Shown here piece by piece: positions 21,221 through 31,499 of a stretch of 64,000 nucleotides of DNA (positions within the stretch are counted from its first letter, which is position 1; each line of letters starts with the position of its first letter). The notes below the pieces were generated by a model, which searched no databases, was not told the origin of the DNA, and saw only the letters and a program-made list of their open reading frames with translations. The translations under genes and the position numbers were made by a program. This DNA comes from Furcasterigmium furcatum (lineage: Eukaryota > Ascomycota > Sordariomycetes > Glomerellales > Plectosphaerellaceae), in contig BCIA01000002.1 in the NCBI GenBank assembly GCA_001599815.1, positions 3,135,626 through 3,199,625 of the forward strand, read 5' to 3'.

Positions 21221-22402
21221 TATTGGATCATGGATGTCAGGCTGCCTATTTTTTACTGGTCATTGCGGGCGTACTTTTCAGCGGATATTACTTATAGAGT
21301 TTCTGAAAGACTTCAACGATAAGTCTCTAATACTAGAATACAAAGGCAACGATACACTCCATACCGACGACTGTGGGTTCACGCGAGTGATGAGGATGTC
21401 ACCTGAGGCTCAACGTGGTGGACGATGCGAGTGCAGGTTTCTATACTGCATGTCAGTCCTCCCTCTATCCCTGACGCTGCAGGGCCCAAGCCCACGATCC
21501 ATCAGATATTCTTCGTGACTTTCCGGCCGACTTTGCCGGAGATTGACGCCTGCATGGGAGGAATGGATCCCATTTAAGGAGTGGCTACGTCCCTGAGATG
21601 AAAGGCATCGCATCCTCCGGTGAGGCTCCGCCATGGAGAGGGGCCGCATAGGGGGCGTTGGCGCGTTGTGCGTTTCAGCATCCCTGGACGCTCCCTGCTG
21701 CTGGGCCAGGGGTAGACCTTCTGGCGGGCCCGCGCGTCACGATCCAGGGCGTCATGCCAAGTTCGGCTCGTTGCGCCGGCAGGCGTCCAATCGCATTGAT
21801 TCCCGCCGGCTGACAGGCACTGACAGCCTTCAGCGTAACCCAAGCGCCAACGCCTGAGGCCTGGGCGCTGCACATGGATCGTGGGTGGTCATCGTGAGGG
21901 TGGTTCGGACGACTCGTCAGTCAGGCAACTCACCAGGGTCGCGAATAGATTTCGTCTGAAATACACCAAGTATGTCCCCAGTAGATCCCGGCCCCCTGGA
22001 TGGGTGTGATAAGGGGGCCAGGGGGCCACGACGATGCCCAGGCGGCATGTCTGTCTGTATAAAGAGGTTTGGCATCTCCCACCCCCTGAGCCTCTCTCCC
22101 CTTTCCCTCGTCAAGCTTCTTCTTCGACTCTTTACATTCATTCCAGCCCGTTCAGTTCGAGTTGCCCACTTTCTCTTCAACCATCCAACGTTCATTACAC
22201 TCCGTGCTAGCCACAGGTCCATTCATTGCTCTCAGACTCTTCCAGGTAGATCACTGGGGAGATCATAACATTCGTTGTATATCGACTTGACCATTTCCGA
22301 AACTCACGTATCATCCCATCTCGACCCGATCTACGCCTTTGCAGATCAGATCTACATCACATCCACATCTACATCACTCAGACCACACTCCCAAACTTCA
22401 CA
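21221..22402. other. Intergenic stretch and promoter of the LPMO gene
   Basis: No gene is supported. A TATAAAG box at 22059-22065 is followed by a pyrimidine-rich tract (about 22090-22150) and an unusually long leader of about 300 bp before the ATG at 22403. The octamer GGGGGCCA occurs twice at about 22014-22029. Confidence 0.5.
22059..22065 (+). promoter_or_regulatory. TATA box of the LPMO-like gene
   Basis: TATAAAG followed by a CT-rich initiator-like region, about 340 bp before the start codon. A strong TATA box fits a regulated, highly expressed secreted enzyme. Confidence 0.5.
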
Positions 22403-23295
22403 ATGGCCTCCAAGCTCGTCTCCGTCCTCTCCTTCGCCGCCGCCGTCGCGGCCCACGGCAGGGTCACCAGCCCTCCCGCCCGTGCCCCCGGCCCTGCCTT
22501 CGAGGCTGCCTGCGGCTCGGCCATGTTCAACAACATGAACTCGGACCCCAACGGCAACATCCAGGGCCTCGAGCAGATGCGCGACTCGACCCTCGACAGC
22601 GCCAACTGCTTCCTGGACCTCTGCAAGGCCTTCCCCTTCTCCGACAACGAGGCCAACGTTCAGTCCTACAGCCCCGGCGAGACCATCCCCTTCGAGGTCG
22701 TCATCGCGGCTCCCCACACCGGCGTCGCGAACGTCTCCATCGTCAACACCGCCACCAACTCCATCCTCGGCGCCCCCCTGATCGAGTTCACCAACTACGC
22801 CTCCACGGCCACCGGCGTTGCCGCCAACAACACCGCCTTCTCCGTGACCCTCCCCGAGTCCATCGACGGCGCCGACTGCTCCGTTGCGGGTAACTGCGTG
22901 CTGCAGTGGTGGTGGGACTCTCCCACCGAGGCCAGCCAGACTTACATGAGCTGCATCGACTTCACCTTCAGCGGCTCGACCGGCGGCGGTGGCGGTTCTG
23001 CTCCCGTCCCCGCTCCCCCGGCCGAGAGCTCTCCGGTTCCCGCTCCTCCCGCTACCCCCGTCGAGTCCGGCGCTCCCGCTCCCACCTTCTCGACCATCAT
23101 CCCCGACACGCCCACCGCTGTGCCCTCGCCTCCTTCTGTACGTTGTCCCCATCTGCCGAGTATGAGAAAACAAGCAAGACTGACTCTCCATAGCCCCCCC
23201 AGGTCTGCACCCGTCGCCGTGTCCGCCGCAACTCGCCCGAGGCCAAGCGGTACCACGCCAAGCGTGCCGCTCAGGCTGCCGCCGCCAGGCGTTAG
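22403..23295 (+). CDS. Secreted lytic polysaccharide monooxygenase-like protein (AA16-type candidate)
   Basis: Probable copper enzyme that oxidatively cleaves polysaccharide. Two exons, 22403-23137 and 23194-23295 (intron 23138-23193, GTACGT...TAG), encode 278 aa. A signal peptide (MASKLVSVLSFAAAVAA) would be cut before His18 (HGRVTSPPAR), giving the N-terminal His needed for a histidine brace. A second His is at about residue 105 (IAAPHTG), with aromatic residues near the domain end (TYMSCIDFTF). Cysteines are placed as in secreted chitin-binding-type domains. A Gly/Pro/Ser linker (PAPPAESSPVPAPP) leads to a very basic tail encoded mainly by exon 2 (CTRRRVRRNSPEAKRYHAKR). AA16 is my best family guess; an Egh16/Gas-like surface protein is the alternative. 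Confidence 0.75.
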
Positions 23296-24137
23296 GTCTG
23301 GTGTAATGTGAGAGGATCAAATCTCTGTGATCCGTGGTGTTGATTAGTTTCGAGTACATACTGCTTCTCTGTCATGAGAAGGTTTTGAACGGGCTGGGTG
23401 TTTGGCATTGTCACGCCCGCTGATTTAGAGTCAATACAATGCATTGAAACCATGGATGTCTTTGAGCCTGGTGTATGTTCTCGCCATGAACTGAAGTCTT
23501 GATGCCGTCTTGGCAGCACACACGTTGTTGAATTTTCCGCCAGTCCAGCAATTGCCGAAGAGTGCTCATCTGCGTTAATTTATTTCTGCACATCCTCTGT
23601 AATTGTCCGAATGGCGCCCAGAGCTTCCTGTGTTAGCCCTCGTCTGCCTCGGATTAAGTGTGACGGCCTCAGGGGCATTGGCAAGACCTCCTGGTACGAT
23701 CTGGCCCTACCAGAACAGGCCCTCCAGACCGATTAGGCGCCTTACATGAGGTGTTAGCTAACAAAAAGAGAGTCATGGCCTGACGACACTGCCAAAAAGT
23801 CTTGCCCGATGTTTCAAAGTGATGGGATTTAATCTCGCTGGCCCGGCACTTGAAACTCGCCCCCTTGACTTTCCCCGGACGAATCCCCCAATGCGCCCCA
23901 ATCGCGGTCGACTCGACCCCTGGTGATGGCCTCGCCGGGCAAGTTCAGGGGCATACCAAGACCTCCTCACATCCGATGACAGCTTCGCTTGTACTAGCAT
24001 CTCGGGAACCTAGCGGTACACGTATTAAAGACAGCCATGGTTCCCGCCGATCGATCACACATGGAACGTCACAGGTTTTCATTCCTTATCTGACCACAGT
24101 CCATCTTTCGTTTCTCTTCCACCTCTTGCTTTTCACA
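23296..24137. other. Intergenic stretch between the two secreted-protein genes
   Basis: No gene is supported. The 10-bp palindrome GTTAGCTAAC lies at about 23753-23762. A TATA-like TATTAAA at 24023-24029, 109 bp before the next ATG, is a promoter candidate. Confidence 0.45.
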
Positions 24138-25664
24138 ATGACTCGTTCGCTTCTCACCGCCGCTCTTTTTCTTCAGGCTATTGCGGGCAGCCGGGCTGCC
24201 CCTTGCCACGGCACCCGCATCCGGCCGACACGGACCGTCACCGAGTTCTTCACCGTCCAGCCGACATCTGTCCCGGAGACGATCATCCCCACCCCGGACG
24301 TTTTGCCCTCCGAGATCTTCCAGGAGGTGTCCTCCACCATCGCCCAGGACGAGGCCCCCTCGAGCATCATTCGCGATGTTGTGCCGACGAGCCTCTTCGA
24401 GTCTCCCTCGGTCACCCTCGAGCCGCGCCCTAGCAGCACCCAGGATGACGGCCCTGCCCCAGTGACCGGCGCTCTGGGACCGGCCACTTACACCGCAAAC
24501 CCTGATGTCGGCCCCGGCGGCTCCGACTTCACGGACTCTGCCCACTTCCGAGTCTACGGCAACAGCGGGGCTCCGGCCGACGAGGCCCTTTCTCACCTTG
24601 AGGGCGCGTATGAGTGCTTCGTCGAGACTCTGGGCTTCAGGTCGTCCGGCCTCTCTTACAACCAGAACAACGATGACGGCCCCTGGTACAAGACCAACAT
24701 CTACTCCGTCGACGCCCTGACCGGCGCCGCCGGCGTGATGCACGCTGACATGCAAGCCGGCCTCGCCTTCGTCGAGGTCGTGCACCAATACCTCCCCAAC
24801 CCGGGCGTCACCGTTCACGAGTACGGTCATGCCCTTCACTACCACCAGCAGACCTGGGTCCATCAGGGCCGAACAGGCGCCTGGTGGGAGACGTTCGCCA
24901 ACTGGCTCGCCGACACCTACAAGACCTCCGACCTCTGCGCCCCCGCGCGCACCAACAACGGCCAGTCCACCATGAACACCGACATCGAGCTTCGCAAGGT
25001 CATCAGCGACTCCTTCCAGGTCCTCGTTGACGGCTCCGTCGGCAGCGGCAACTACTACCAGGCCTGGCCCTTCTTCACGTACCTCACCAACAACCCCGAC
25101 CGCCTTACCGGCCTCGGCACGAACACTCTCCGTCAGCTCATGGCCCAGTACGAGCCCAACAGCAACGAGACGCCCCTCCACACCCTGGCCCGCGTCTCCA
25201 CAGACGCCTCCGTTGCGGACATTGTCGGCCTCTACTGGGCTCGCATGGCCTACGTTGATATCGGCCACGCCTCTGCCCACGATGCTTTCCTCGGCGAGCA
25301 GGCCAGGCTCAACTACGACAACGTCGATACCTCCGGCAGCACGTACACCGTCAAGGCCGCCCGCCAGCCTCAGTACATGGGTGCCAACATCATCCCCCTG
25401 ACAGTGTCGGGCGGCACCGTCAGCGTCAAGCTCACCGCCAATGGAAGCCACAGGGCTCATCTCGCCGTCTACGCCGGCGCAGGCGAGACGCGCTACGTTG
25501 CCGTCGACGGCTCCGCCTCCGTCGAGGTCGCGAGCGGCGAGCAGGTCAGCCTCGTTGTCGCCAACACCCCCGAGGAGCCGATCCTGTACGACCCCTTCTC
25601 CCTGACGAGCGAGGTATCCCAGGGCCTGGATTACTCCTTCACCCTGTCGGGTGCCACCGCTTGA
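24138..25664 (+). CDS. Secreted HExxH metallopeptidase-like protein (DUF6055-like)
   Basis: Intronless, 508 aa. A signal peptide (MTRSLLTAALFLQAIAGSRA) is followed by a Ser/Thr/Pro-rich stalk to about residue 115. A catalytic-looking domain comes next. It contains HEYGH at residues 227-231 and a Glu at about 251 in WWETFANWLADTY, so the spacing matches a gluzincin-type zinc site. The C-terminal 120 residues look like a beta-sandwich (LTVSGGTVSVKLTANGSH). I chose the ATG at 24138 because it starts the signal peptide; the frame is open upstream to 23850 but that part is not secretory. Fungal proteins of this shape are annotated DUF6055. Peptidase activity is inferred from the motif only. Confidence 0.8.
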   Translation: MTRSLLTAALFLQAIAGSRAAPCHGTRIRPTRTVTEFFTVQPTSVPETIIPTPDVLPSEIFQEVSSTIAQDEAPSSIIRDVVPTSLFESPSVTLEPRPSSTQDDGPAPVTGALGPATYTANPDVGPGGSDFTDSAHFRVYGNSGAPADEALSHLEGAYECFVETLGFRSSGLSYNQNNDDGPWYKTNIYSVDALTGAAGVMHADMQAGLAFVEVVHQYLPNPGVTVHEYGHALHYHQQTWVHQGRTGAWWETFANWLADTYKTSDLCAPARTNNGQSTMNTDIELRKVISDSFQVLVDGSVGSGNYYQAWPFFTYLTNNPDRLTGLGTNTLRQLMAQYEPNSNETPLHTLARVSTDASVADIVGLYWARMAYVDIGHASAHDAFLGEQARLNYDNVDTSGSTYTVKAARQPQYMGANIIPLTVSGGTVSVKLTANGSHRAHLAVYAGAGETRYVAVDGSASVEVASGEQVSLVVANTPEEPILYDPFSLTSEVSQGLDYSFTLSGATA

Positions 25665-26861
25665 GCCTGAAAAGATCAGCGGTATCTTCCCTTCTTCGTG
25701 TAGATATGATAACCATTTCCACCGTTGTGGTGGTGAATATATATGACAGCTACTGGCGCTGCCCTGCCGGTCAGCGACGAGAAACTTTCTCCGACAGGAT
25801 TCAGTTCGAACACGGTATGTGATGTGGACCAAGACGGCGAAGACTCTGGTTCTGACAACGTGATTGAAAGTCGATGACAAGCGGCCTTGACATGCGACTC
25901 GCATCTCGAAGAGGACAAGCCAAGGATTGGCACATGGGGGTCACATCTACTGTGGGTTCATGATGTCGAACGTGGCACCTCCGCAACTCTCCGGTCAGCC
26001 TCTAACGAGACATGTGCTATTGCCGAGTATGGCTTCTTACTATTACTTCCGAAAGGGGCAAGAACGAGATTTTCTAAGTGCGAGGAAGAAAAGGCTCCTT
26101 TAGAAGGAGCTGAAATAATAGATGACCGGTGAGAGAAAAGGAAGAGACTGGCAGGGCTACTAGACATCGATGTCGTTAATACGAGACGTTATAGATTCAT
26201 CGGCTAGATAGGGAAGTGGCTACTAAACAAAGAACACCTAATATATGCCGTCTAAATAATAAAGGATAACTAAGACAGAGAGCCTTCAAAGAGCTATCAC
26301 ATTCAAGTGATCTGCTGATTCAGTCAAGTGACGGAACAAGGTGAATCGTTCAGATTGCTGCCGAAAATGAATTCGACTGTTGTAGTGTGGTTGCTTGCCT
26401 AGGTAGGTTGTTTGCATAGTGTATTTCATCTGATCTTTCCTGGGTTGAATGGAGTAATGTCAGAGCAAGCAGGCAAGCAGTAGGTACCTCGGAGAGGCAG
26501 TTATGGGGGAGCGCCGTGTCGACCGGCACTCGGCCGGCCCCACATCCGGCCGTCTCGGAGGGAGTTCCGGGGAGCCCTTCCCAATGCGGTAACAGGGGAC
26601 AAGGGGATGCCAACCATCGCGACTCACGACCGGCCATCGTCAGGGCGACAGTGCATCCCGCTGACGAAGCGAGGCACAGTTTTGTTTTTTGCCAGGCCTC
26701 CTTCAAAAAACACGCTCTCTTGATCTTTCCCAAGTCCATCCCCAAAGGCAATCAAGGGAAAGGGTAAATCAACCAGCCACTTCAAGTGCAACCGCGTCGC
26801 TGACCATGATTATAGCTTCATTCCGCTTCGCTTTCAGGAAGAAGCTCCAGAAAACAACACC
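25665..26861. other. Intergenic stretch with AT-rich patch
   Basis: No gene is supported. From about 26000 to 26340 composition drops well below the surroundings; bases 26221-26280 contain 18 G/C of 60. This could be a decayed, RIP-affected element, but no terminal repeats or transposase remnant are visible. Confidence 0.5.
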
Positions 26862-28462
26862 ATGGCTGACATCCAGGATGGCCTCGGCCACGTTCATTAT
26901 TCGGGCCGCGCCGGCTCGGCCGTCCAGCAAAACGAGGGGGCACTCGAGCAAGACATGGCCCTGCTCATGAAGTGGCATGAGCAATTGGATGAGATTGCGG
27001 CCCTGAAGAAGAAGCTCAGTCTTGTCGAGAAGGATCATGCTCGGACCACACAGGAGCTGAAGGACCGTGGCATCGAGACCGACACTGTCGACCAGCCTGT
27101 CGCGGACGATTCCCCCCGCGCCTCGGTTGTGAACGCCTTGATCGAGCAGCAGCTCATCAACTCGCGCCAGGTCGAGCGCGCTCGCGAAGGAGAGTCATTC
27201 TTTTCCGCCAAGTCCACCCAGAGCCGGGATCCCTCACTCCCCCTGCTCGAAAAGTCTCCCTTAACCTATGAATTCGACCCTGGCGTCGTCTACCAGTCCA
27301 TCGAGGATCCCGCCCTCTACACCCAGCCTGAAGTCGCACCGAGGTCTCCCTGGAGCGATGAAGAGCCTTCCCATGGAGCTACAGCAGAGAAGCATGATCC
27401 CGCTCCTGCTGGCCAGCCCGCCCCCCAGCCCTCCGACCAAGGTCAACGCAGAACCCGGACCAGGGCACCTCCTGTGTCCCCTGCTTACCCGTACACTTGG
27501 GTTAGGCCCGATGGTGTTATGTACCAGTCCATCAAGGAGCCCAGCTACAACGAAGAAGCTCATGTCCCCTCTATCCAACTGCAGTCAGGGGTTAACTGGG
27601 GCCCCTCTTACCAGGCGCAGCTTGAGGAGCGCAGCCGCCATTCCAATCTTGTCGCTCCCAAAACCTACAACTGGATCGTCAAGCCCCACGAGCGTGTTGT
27701 CCCCTGTCACAACATGGTCGTTGTCCCCGAATGCTTTGTGGACCCCTCTCTTCCTCGCGTTCAAAAGCCTAGTTCAAAGTTCAAGAGGAGGGAGAAACGA
27801 GCGCAGGAGGCCATCACCAAGCTGGCCGCCGCCCGGGCGGAGAAAGAGAGCGCTGAGAAAGAGCCGGCTGAGAACCTTCGGCCGAGCCCTGCCGACTGTC
27901 CACAGCGACATCAGCAAATCTTTGAGCTGAGCGACTTCCTCAAGAGCGTGCTCCAAGCGCATAAGAGAAGGCGTGAGTACTTTCCCTGCTGACCAGGCCC
28001 AATGGCGTCGATGAAGATCAATACTGACATGTCCTTCGCGCAGAAATGCCCGCCGCTCGCCTCTATGGCATTCTACACAGTGGGGGTTCCATGTCGAAGG
28101 ATTGCCCCCCGGAGCTCGCTGACTCGGGTCAGAGCGTCGTCGCCGCTCGGCTGGTCTATGGCTATCTCTTCTGGCTCCACGACGACAGGAGGTACAAGTC
28201 CCTCAAGATCATCCGAATGTTCCCCGGCATCGACCAGGACGTCACCTTGCACGACCTCCTCATGCTTCTCCGACATGACGGCACTGCCCCAGTCGAGATT
28301 GAGGTCAACGGCTTGAACGAATCGCTGCTGCACATGGTGAAGCTCGTCTGCTGGCCGGAGAACCGTTCCCGTCAGGTGGAGATAAGGGTTAGTGAGAGGG
28401 AGAACGCTTCTGGCCCGCTGCCTGGCTTTTTCCTCTACGTGACCGTGCTCGGGAGGACCTGA
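26862..28462 (+). CDS. Unrecognised protein with Tyr-rich repeat modules and N-terminal coiled coil
   Basis: Function unknown. Two exons, 26862-27972 and 28044-28462 (intron 27973-28043, GTGAGT...CAG), encode 509 aa. Residues of about 25-65 form a short coiled coil (LMKWHEQLDEIAALKKKLS). The middle is disordered but holds three related segments: YEFDPGVVYQSIEDPALY, YTWVRPDGVMYQSIKEPSY and YNWIVKPHERVVPCHNM. A Lys/Glu/Ala-rich helix (KRREKRAQEAITKLAAARAEKE) comes before the intron. Exon 2 encodes a compact domain of about 135 residues (VVAARLVYGYLFWLHDD, PVEIEVNGLNESLLHMVKL) that could be beta-rich. No signal peptide or membrane segment is visible. The good start context (ACACCATGGCT) and coherent splice support a real gene. 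It may be lineage-restricted. Confidence 0.72.
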
Positions 28463-28938
28463 TCTGACAGACGGACGCAGAGCCGTTGCTTTCACTCAGC
28501 ACACAAGTCGCACAGAAGGAATGGCAAGACACGAGGCTCTGAAGACAGGGGAAGAAGAATGTAAGAGTACTATATGGGATCCAAGCGGGTACCAAACGAA
28601 TGTCGACGAGAGGAGGCTGCAGAGGCCACGTTTTGCTGAGAGGACGGGGTCACGAGGCCAGCTACTTCACTGTTGACCAAGTCCCCAAGCTTCTTGAGGA
28701 GATTGAGATACCCCACAACTAATGAGACCATGAACTGTTACAATGCCTCCCCCTTTCCTGCTCGTTGAGTTCCGGCGATCCAATGTGATGTGATGACTCG
28801 GTCGCATTTTCGCATCCGCCATCGTGCAGTGCAACAGGCACTTCCTCCAGTGGGAAATCCGAATAGCAAAAAACAGAATACACCAGGATGTTCAGTGAGT
28901 GTCGTCAGTCGGCACAAAAGGCAAAAGAGAAAGTATCC
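28463..28938. other. Intergenic stretch
   Basis: 3' region of the unknown gene and downstream flank of the tRNA. Nothing further is seen. A sense-strand T4 run just past the tRNA (A-run at 28923-28926 on the plus strand) fits a pol III terminator. Confidence 0.4.
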
Positions 28939-29009
28939 TGCGTGAACAGGGAATCGAACCCTGGGCTCCCCGATGGCAACGGAGAATTTTACCACTAAAC
29001 CATTCACGC
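28939..29009 (-). tRNA. tRNA-Gly (anticodon GCC)
   Basis: 71 nt including the discriminator base, intronless. The acceptor arms GCGTGAA and TTCACGC pair perfectly. The A box (TGGTTTAGTGG) and B box (GGTTCGATTCC) are intact. The anticodon loop reads TTGCCAT between CCG and CGG stem ends, giving GCC, which decodes GGC/GGU. CCA is not encoded, as usual in eukaryotes. Confidence 0.97.
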
Positions 29010-29504
29010 TTGTTGGATGCTTCTTCCAGCTGATTGGAGCTCTATGATCCCTTGGATTGGATAGTCCCACAAAAGACCCTCCGCATCCAATCATAACAGG
29101 AGGCTGGCACAGGATGCAGCAGCACCGCAATTCTCCCTGCATGGCGCTTCGGTGAACACACCGCGAGCAGCCCAGAAGCCGGAGAACGCTGATGTGGCGG
29201 TCTTGGCTTGAATTTACAGGGAGCTTTAGTGCATCGGGAGTTATCTCTAGCGACCGCCACAGCGGCACTTTTCGCGCTTCCGGCGCGCAGTCAATTTCAA
29301 CGACACATCCACGGATCACTCACGACGGCGGAACGAGATGCCAAGTGCGCGCACGACTTGATTCAAAATAGGGTATTATCTGCATCCTAAACACGAAATG
29401 CAACAATCATCGACAACGGCAGACGGTTGGGCGGCACCGCGGGCGGCTAGGCTCGCCCGCAGCACCTCGGACTGCTGGCAGCCAGGTCAGGCCAGGTCGG
29501 TCCC
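29010..29504. other. Intergenic stretch upstream of tRNA-Gly
   Basis: Nothing supported on either strand. A minus-strand open frame crossing the tRNA (28738-29319) is accidental. Confidence 0.4.
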
Positions 29505-31499
29505 CTAGACCTTGGAGACGCTCTCGCTGGGGCTGCCGCCCTTCTCCCGCTCCTCGTCGGTGGGGTCGGACGAGACGACGCCGTTGCCGGTCCTGCGACG
29601 CAGACGGCCGAGCTCGTCGTGGGTGGCATCCCACTCGTCCAGCTCCGCGTTGGGCACACGCACGAGACGGTGCGTGTTGGCGCCGTTGTCGTCGATGTCC
29701 AGCACCTGCGAGCGGATGGTGTAATGCTTCCACTTGGGGAGGACGTGCATCCAGAAGTAGTAGTAGCCACCGCAGACGATCATGCTGTGGCATTGTCAGT
29801 ACTTTGTCCTGCGCTTCTTCCCGGGCACGCCAGGCAAACTCACATAGCGATACCAACAAGACAGTAGGTAGCGTAAAAGAACGAAACGCTGCCGCCGTAG
29901 ATGCCGGACTCGGGAGGGAACCAGGGCATGACCAGAAGGTAGACCTGGACGAGACCCCAGAAGATGACCACGATCCACCAGGCGCGGAACTCGGAGCGAG
30001 GAGTGCCGGAGCGGTCACGGCGGCGACGGATGAGGATGAGACCGACGGCCATGGCGACGTAGAACATGGCATCGGGGTACGTCTTGAGGGAGATGACTGA
30101 GGAGTGGTTGTTAGCGACACATCATTGTCTCGATCCGGGTTCGGGTCACTTACTAAACTGGAACGCGTCTCCGGCGGGAGGAGCGGCGATCATGATGAAG
30201 GTGAACGCCCACTTGAGGAGGTAGGGGCCGATGGGGGTTCCGAAGGGCTTGGTGGAAACCCAGAACTCGGTGAAGGGCAGGACGCCCTGTCTTCCGATCT
30301 CACGGATCTGGCGAGACTGGCCGATGAGGACAACGAGGAGGTTGCCGAAGGAGCTGAGAAGCACGCAGAAGTTGAGGGCCGATTCGGCGGTAGAGCCAAA
30401 GGCGGTCCTGAAGAAGACGGCGGCGGCAAGCTCACTGGACTCCATGAAGATCTCCTTGGGCACGGCGGCGAAATAGGCGATGTTGCACAGGAAGTACAGG
30501 ACGAAGACGAAGAGGAGCGAGCCGGTGGCGTACTTCTTCAGGGTCGGGATGGGGTTCTTGATCTCGTTGGCCATGTTGAAGGCGTTCTGCCAGCCGGTGT
30601 AGGCGAAGATGATATTCACCATGGCCTGCGACAGGTTGTAGCCGTTCTGGGTGGTGCCCGCGAAGCTGTTGGTGAAGTTGATGCCGGGGTTCTCGACGCG
30701 GGAGACGTTGCCGCCCAAGATGACGAAACCGGAGATGGCGATGAAGATCAGCAGGATCAGCTTGAGGCCGCCGATGATGTTGGTTGCCCACAAGGAGTAC
30801 TTGTTGTGGGCGATGACACAGATGACAGCAACCGTGTAGGCGGCGATGGCGACGCCCTTGAGCTCCCAGGGATCAGGCGCCCTGCCGACGATGCGCCAGA
30901 GGTAGTTGGACAGGACGATGGCGTTACTGCTGCTGAAGGACAGCAGGACGGACTGGACGGCGTAGGCGACGGGGAAGAAGTGCTTAGGGCGAGGGTAGCC
31001 CTGCTCGAGCCAGACGACCTCGGAGCCGCTGCGGCTGGGGAAGTAGCTGGTGAACTCGAGGTAGACACCCAAACCGGCGGTGGCGAAGAGGAAGCCGATG
31101 ATCCAGTAGATCAGAGCGAGGCCGACTGATCCAGTGCGCTTCAGGATGGTTCCGGCTGTATGAAGGATTCAGTGTCACCACGGGTTTCCTCATCTCATCT
31201 CATCGGCCCCAGCAGGACTTGGTTGACTTACGGGTCGAGAAGATACCGGTTCCGACCATCATGTTGACGTTCAGGAAGACGACGGTGACCCAGTTGACGT
31301 GGTAGCCGAGGGGCGACTGCGTCTCGACAGGGGCGCCGACGGCCTCCTGGTAGCCGGAGGCGCCGTTACCACCGACTGCGCGGACGTAGGCGAGCTTTCC
31401 ATCGTGGATGACGGAGGCTTCGCTGTCGGAGTGGTACTCGCGACTGTCCGGCGCGACCTCTTCCTTGGCCTGGGGCCTGATGCTGGAGAGGAAGCCCAT
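29505..31499 (-). CDS. High-affinity methionine permease (Mup1/Mup3-type, APC superfamily)
   Basis: Plasma-membrane amino-acid transporter. Four exons, 31499-31232, 31155-30154, 30096-29844 and 29784-29505, encode 600 aa. Introns at 31156-31231, 30097-30153 and 29785-29843 are all GT-AG. About 80 hydrophilic residues precede the first membrane segment (NWVTVVFLNVNMMVGTGIF). The joined hallmark is GTGIFSTPGTILKRTGSVGLALIYW, followed by some 12 hydrophobic segments. These include FAYTGWQNAFNMANEIKNPIPTLKK, the LAT/Mup signature, and CVLLSSFGNLLVVLIGQSRQIREI. The acidic C-terminal tail (DEEREKGGSPSESVSKV) is a plausible arrestin/ubiquitin control region. It lies in tandem with a TauD-type dioxygenase, which suggests a shared sulfur-acquisition role. 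Methionine is the expected substrate; cysteine or another neutral amino acid is possible. Confidence 0.9.

Noticed and set aside
24069..25904. 611-codon minus-strand frame opposite the HExxH gene
   Set aside because: Antisense mirror; Gly/Val/Asp/Arg-rich without domains. The sense frame has a signal peptide and a metal motif.
28738..29319. 193-codon minus-strand frame overlapping tRNA-Gly
   Set aside because: It runs through the tRNA on the same strand and lacks protein features.
30104..31129. 341-codon plus-strand frame opposite the methionine permease
   Set aside because: Antisense of membrane-spanning exons; Glu/Asp/Gly-rich mirror sequence.
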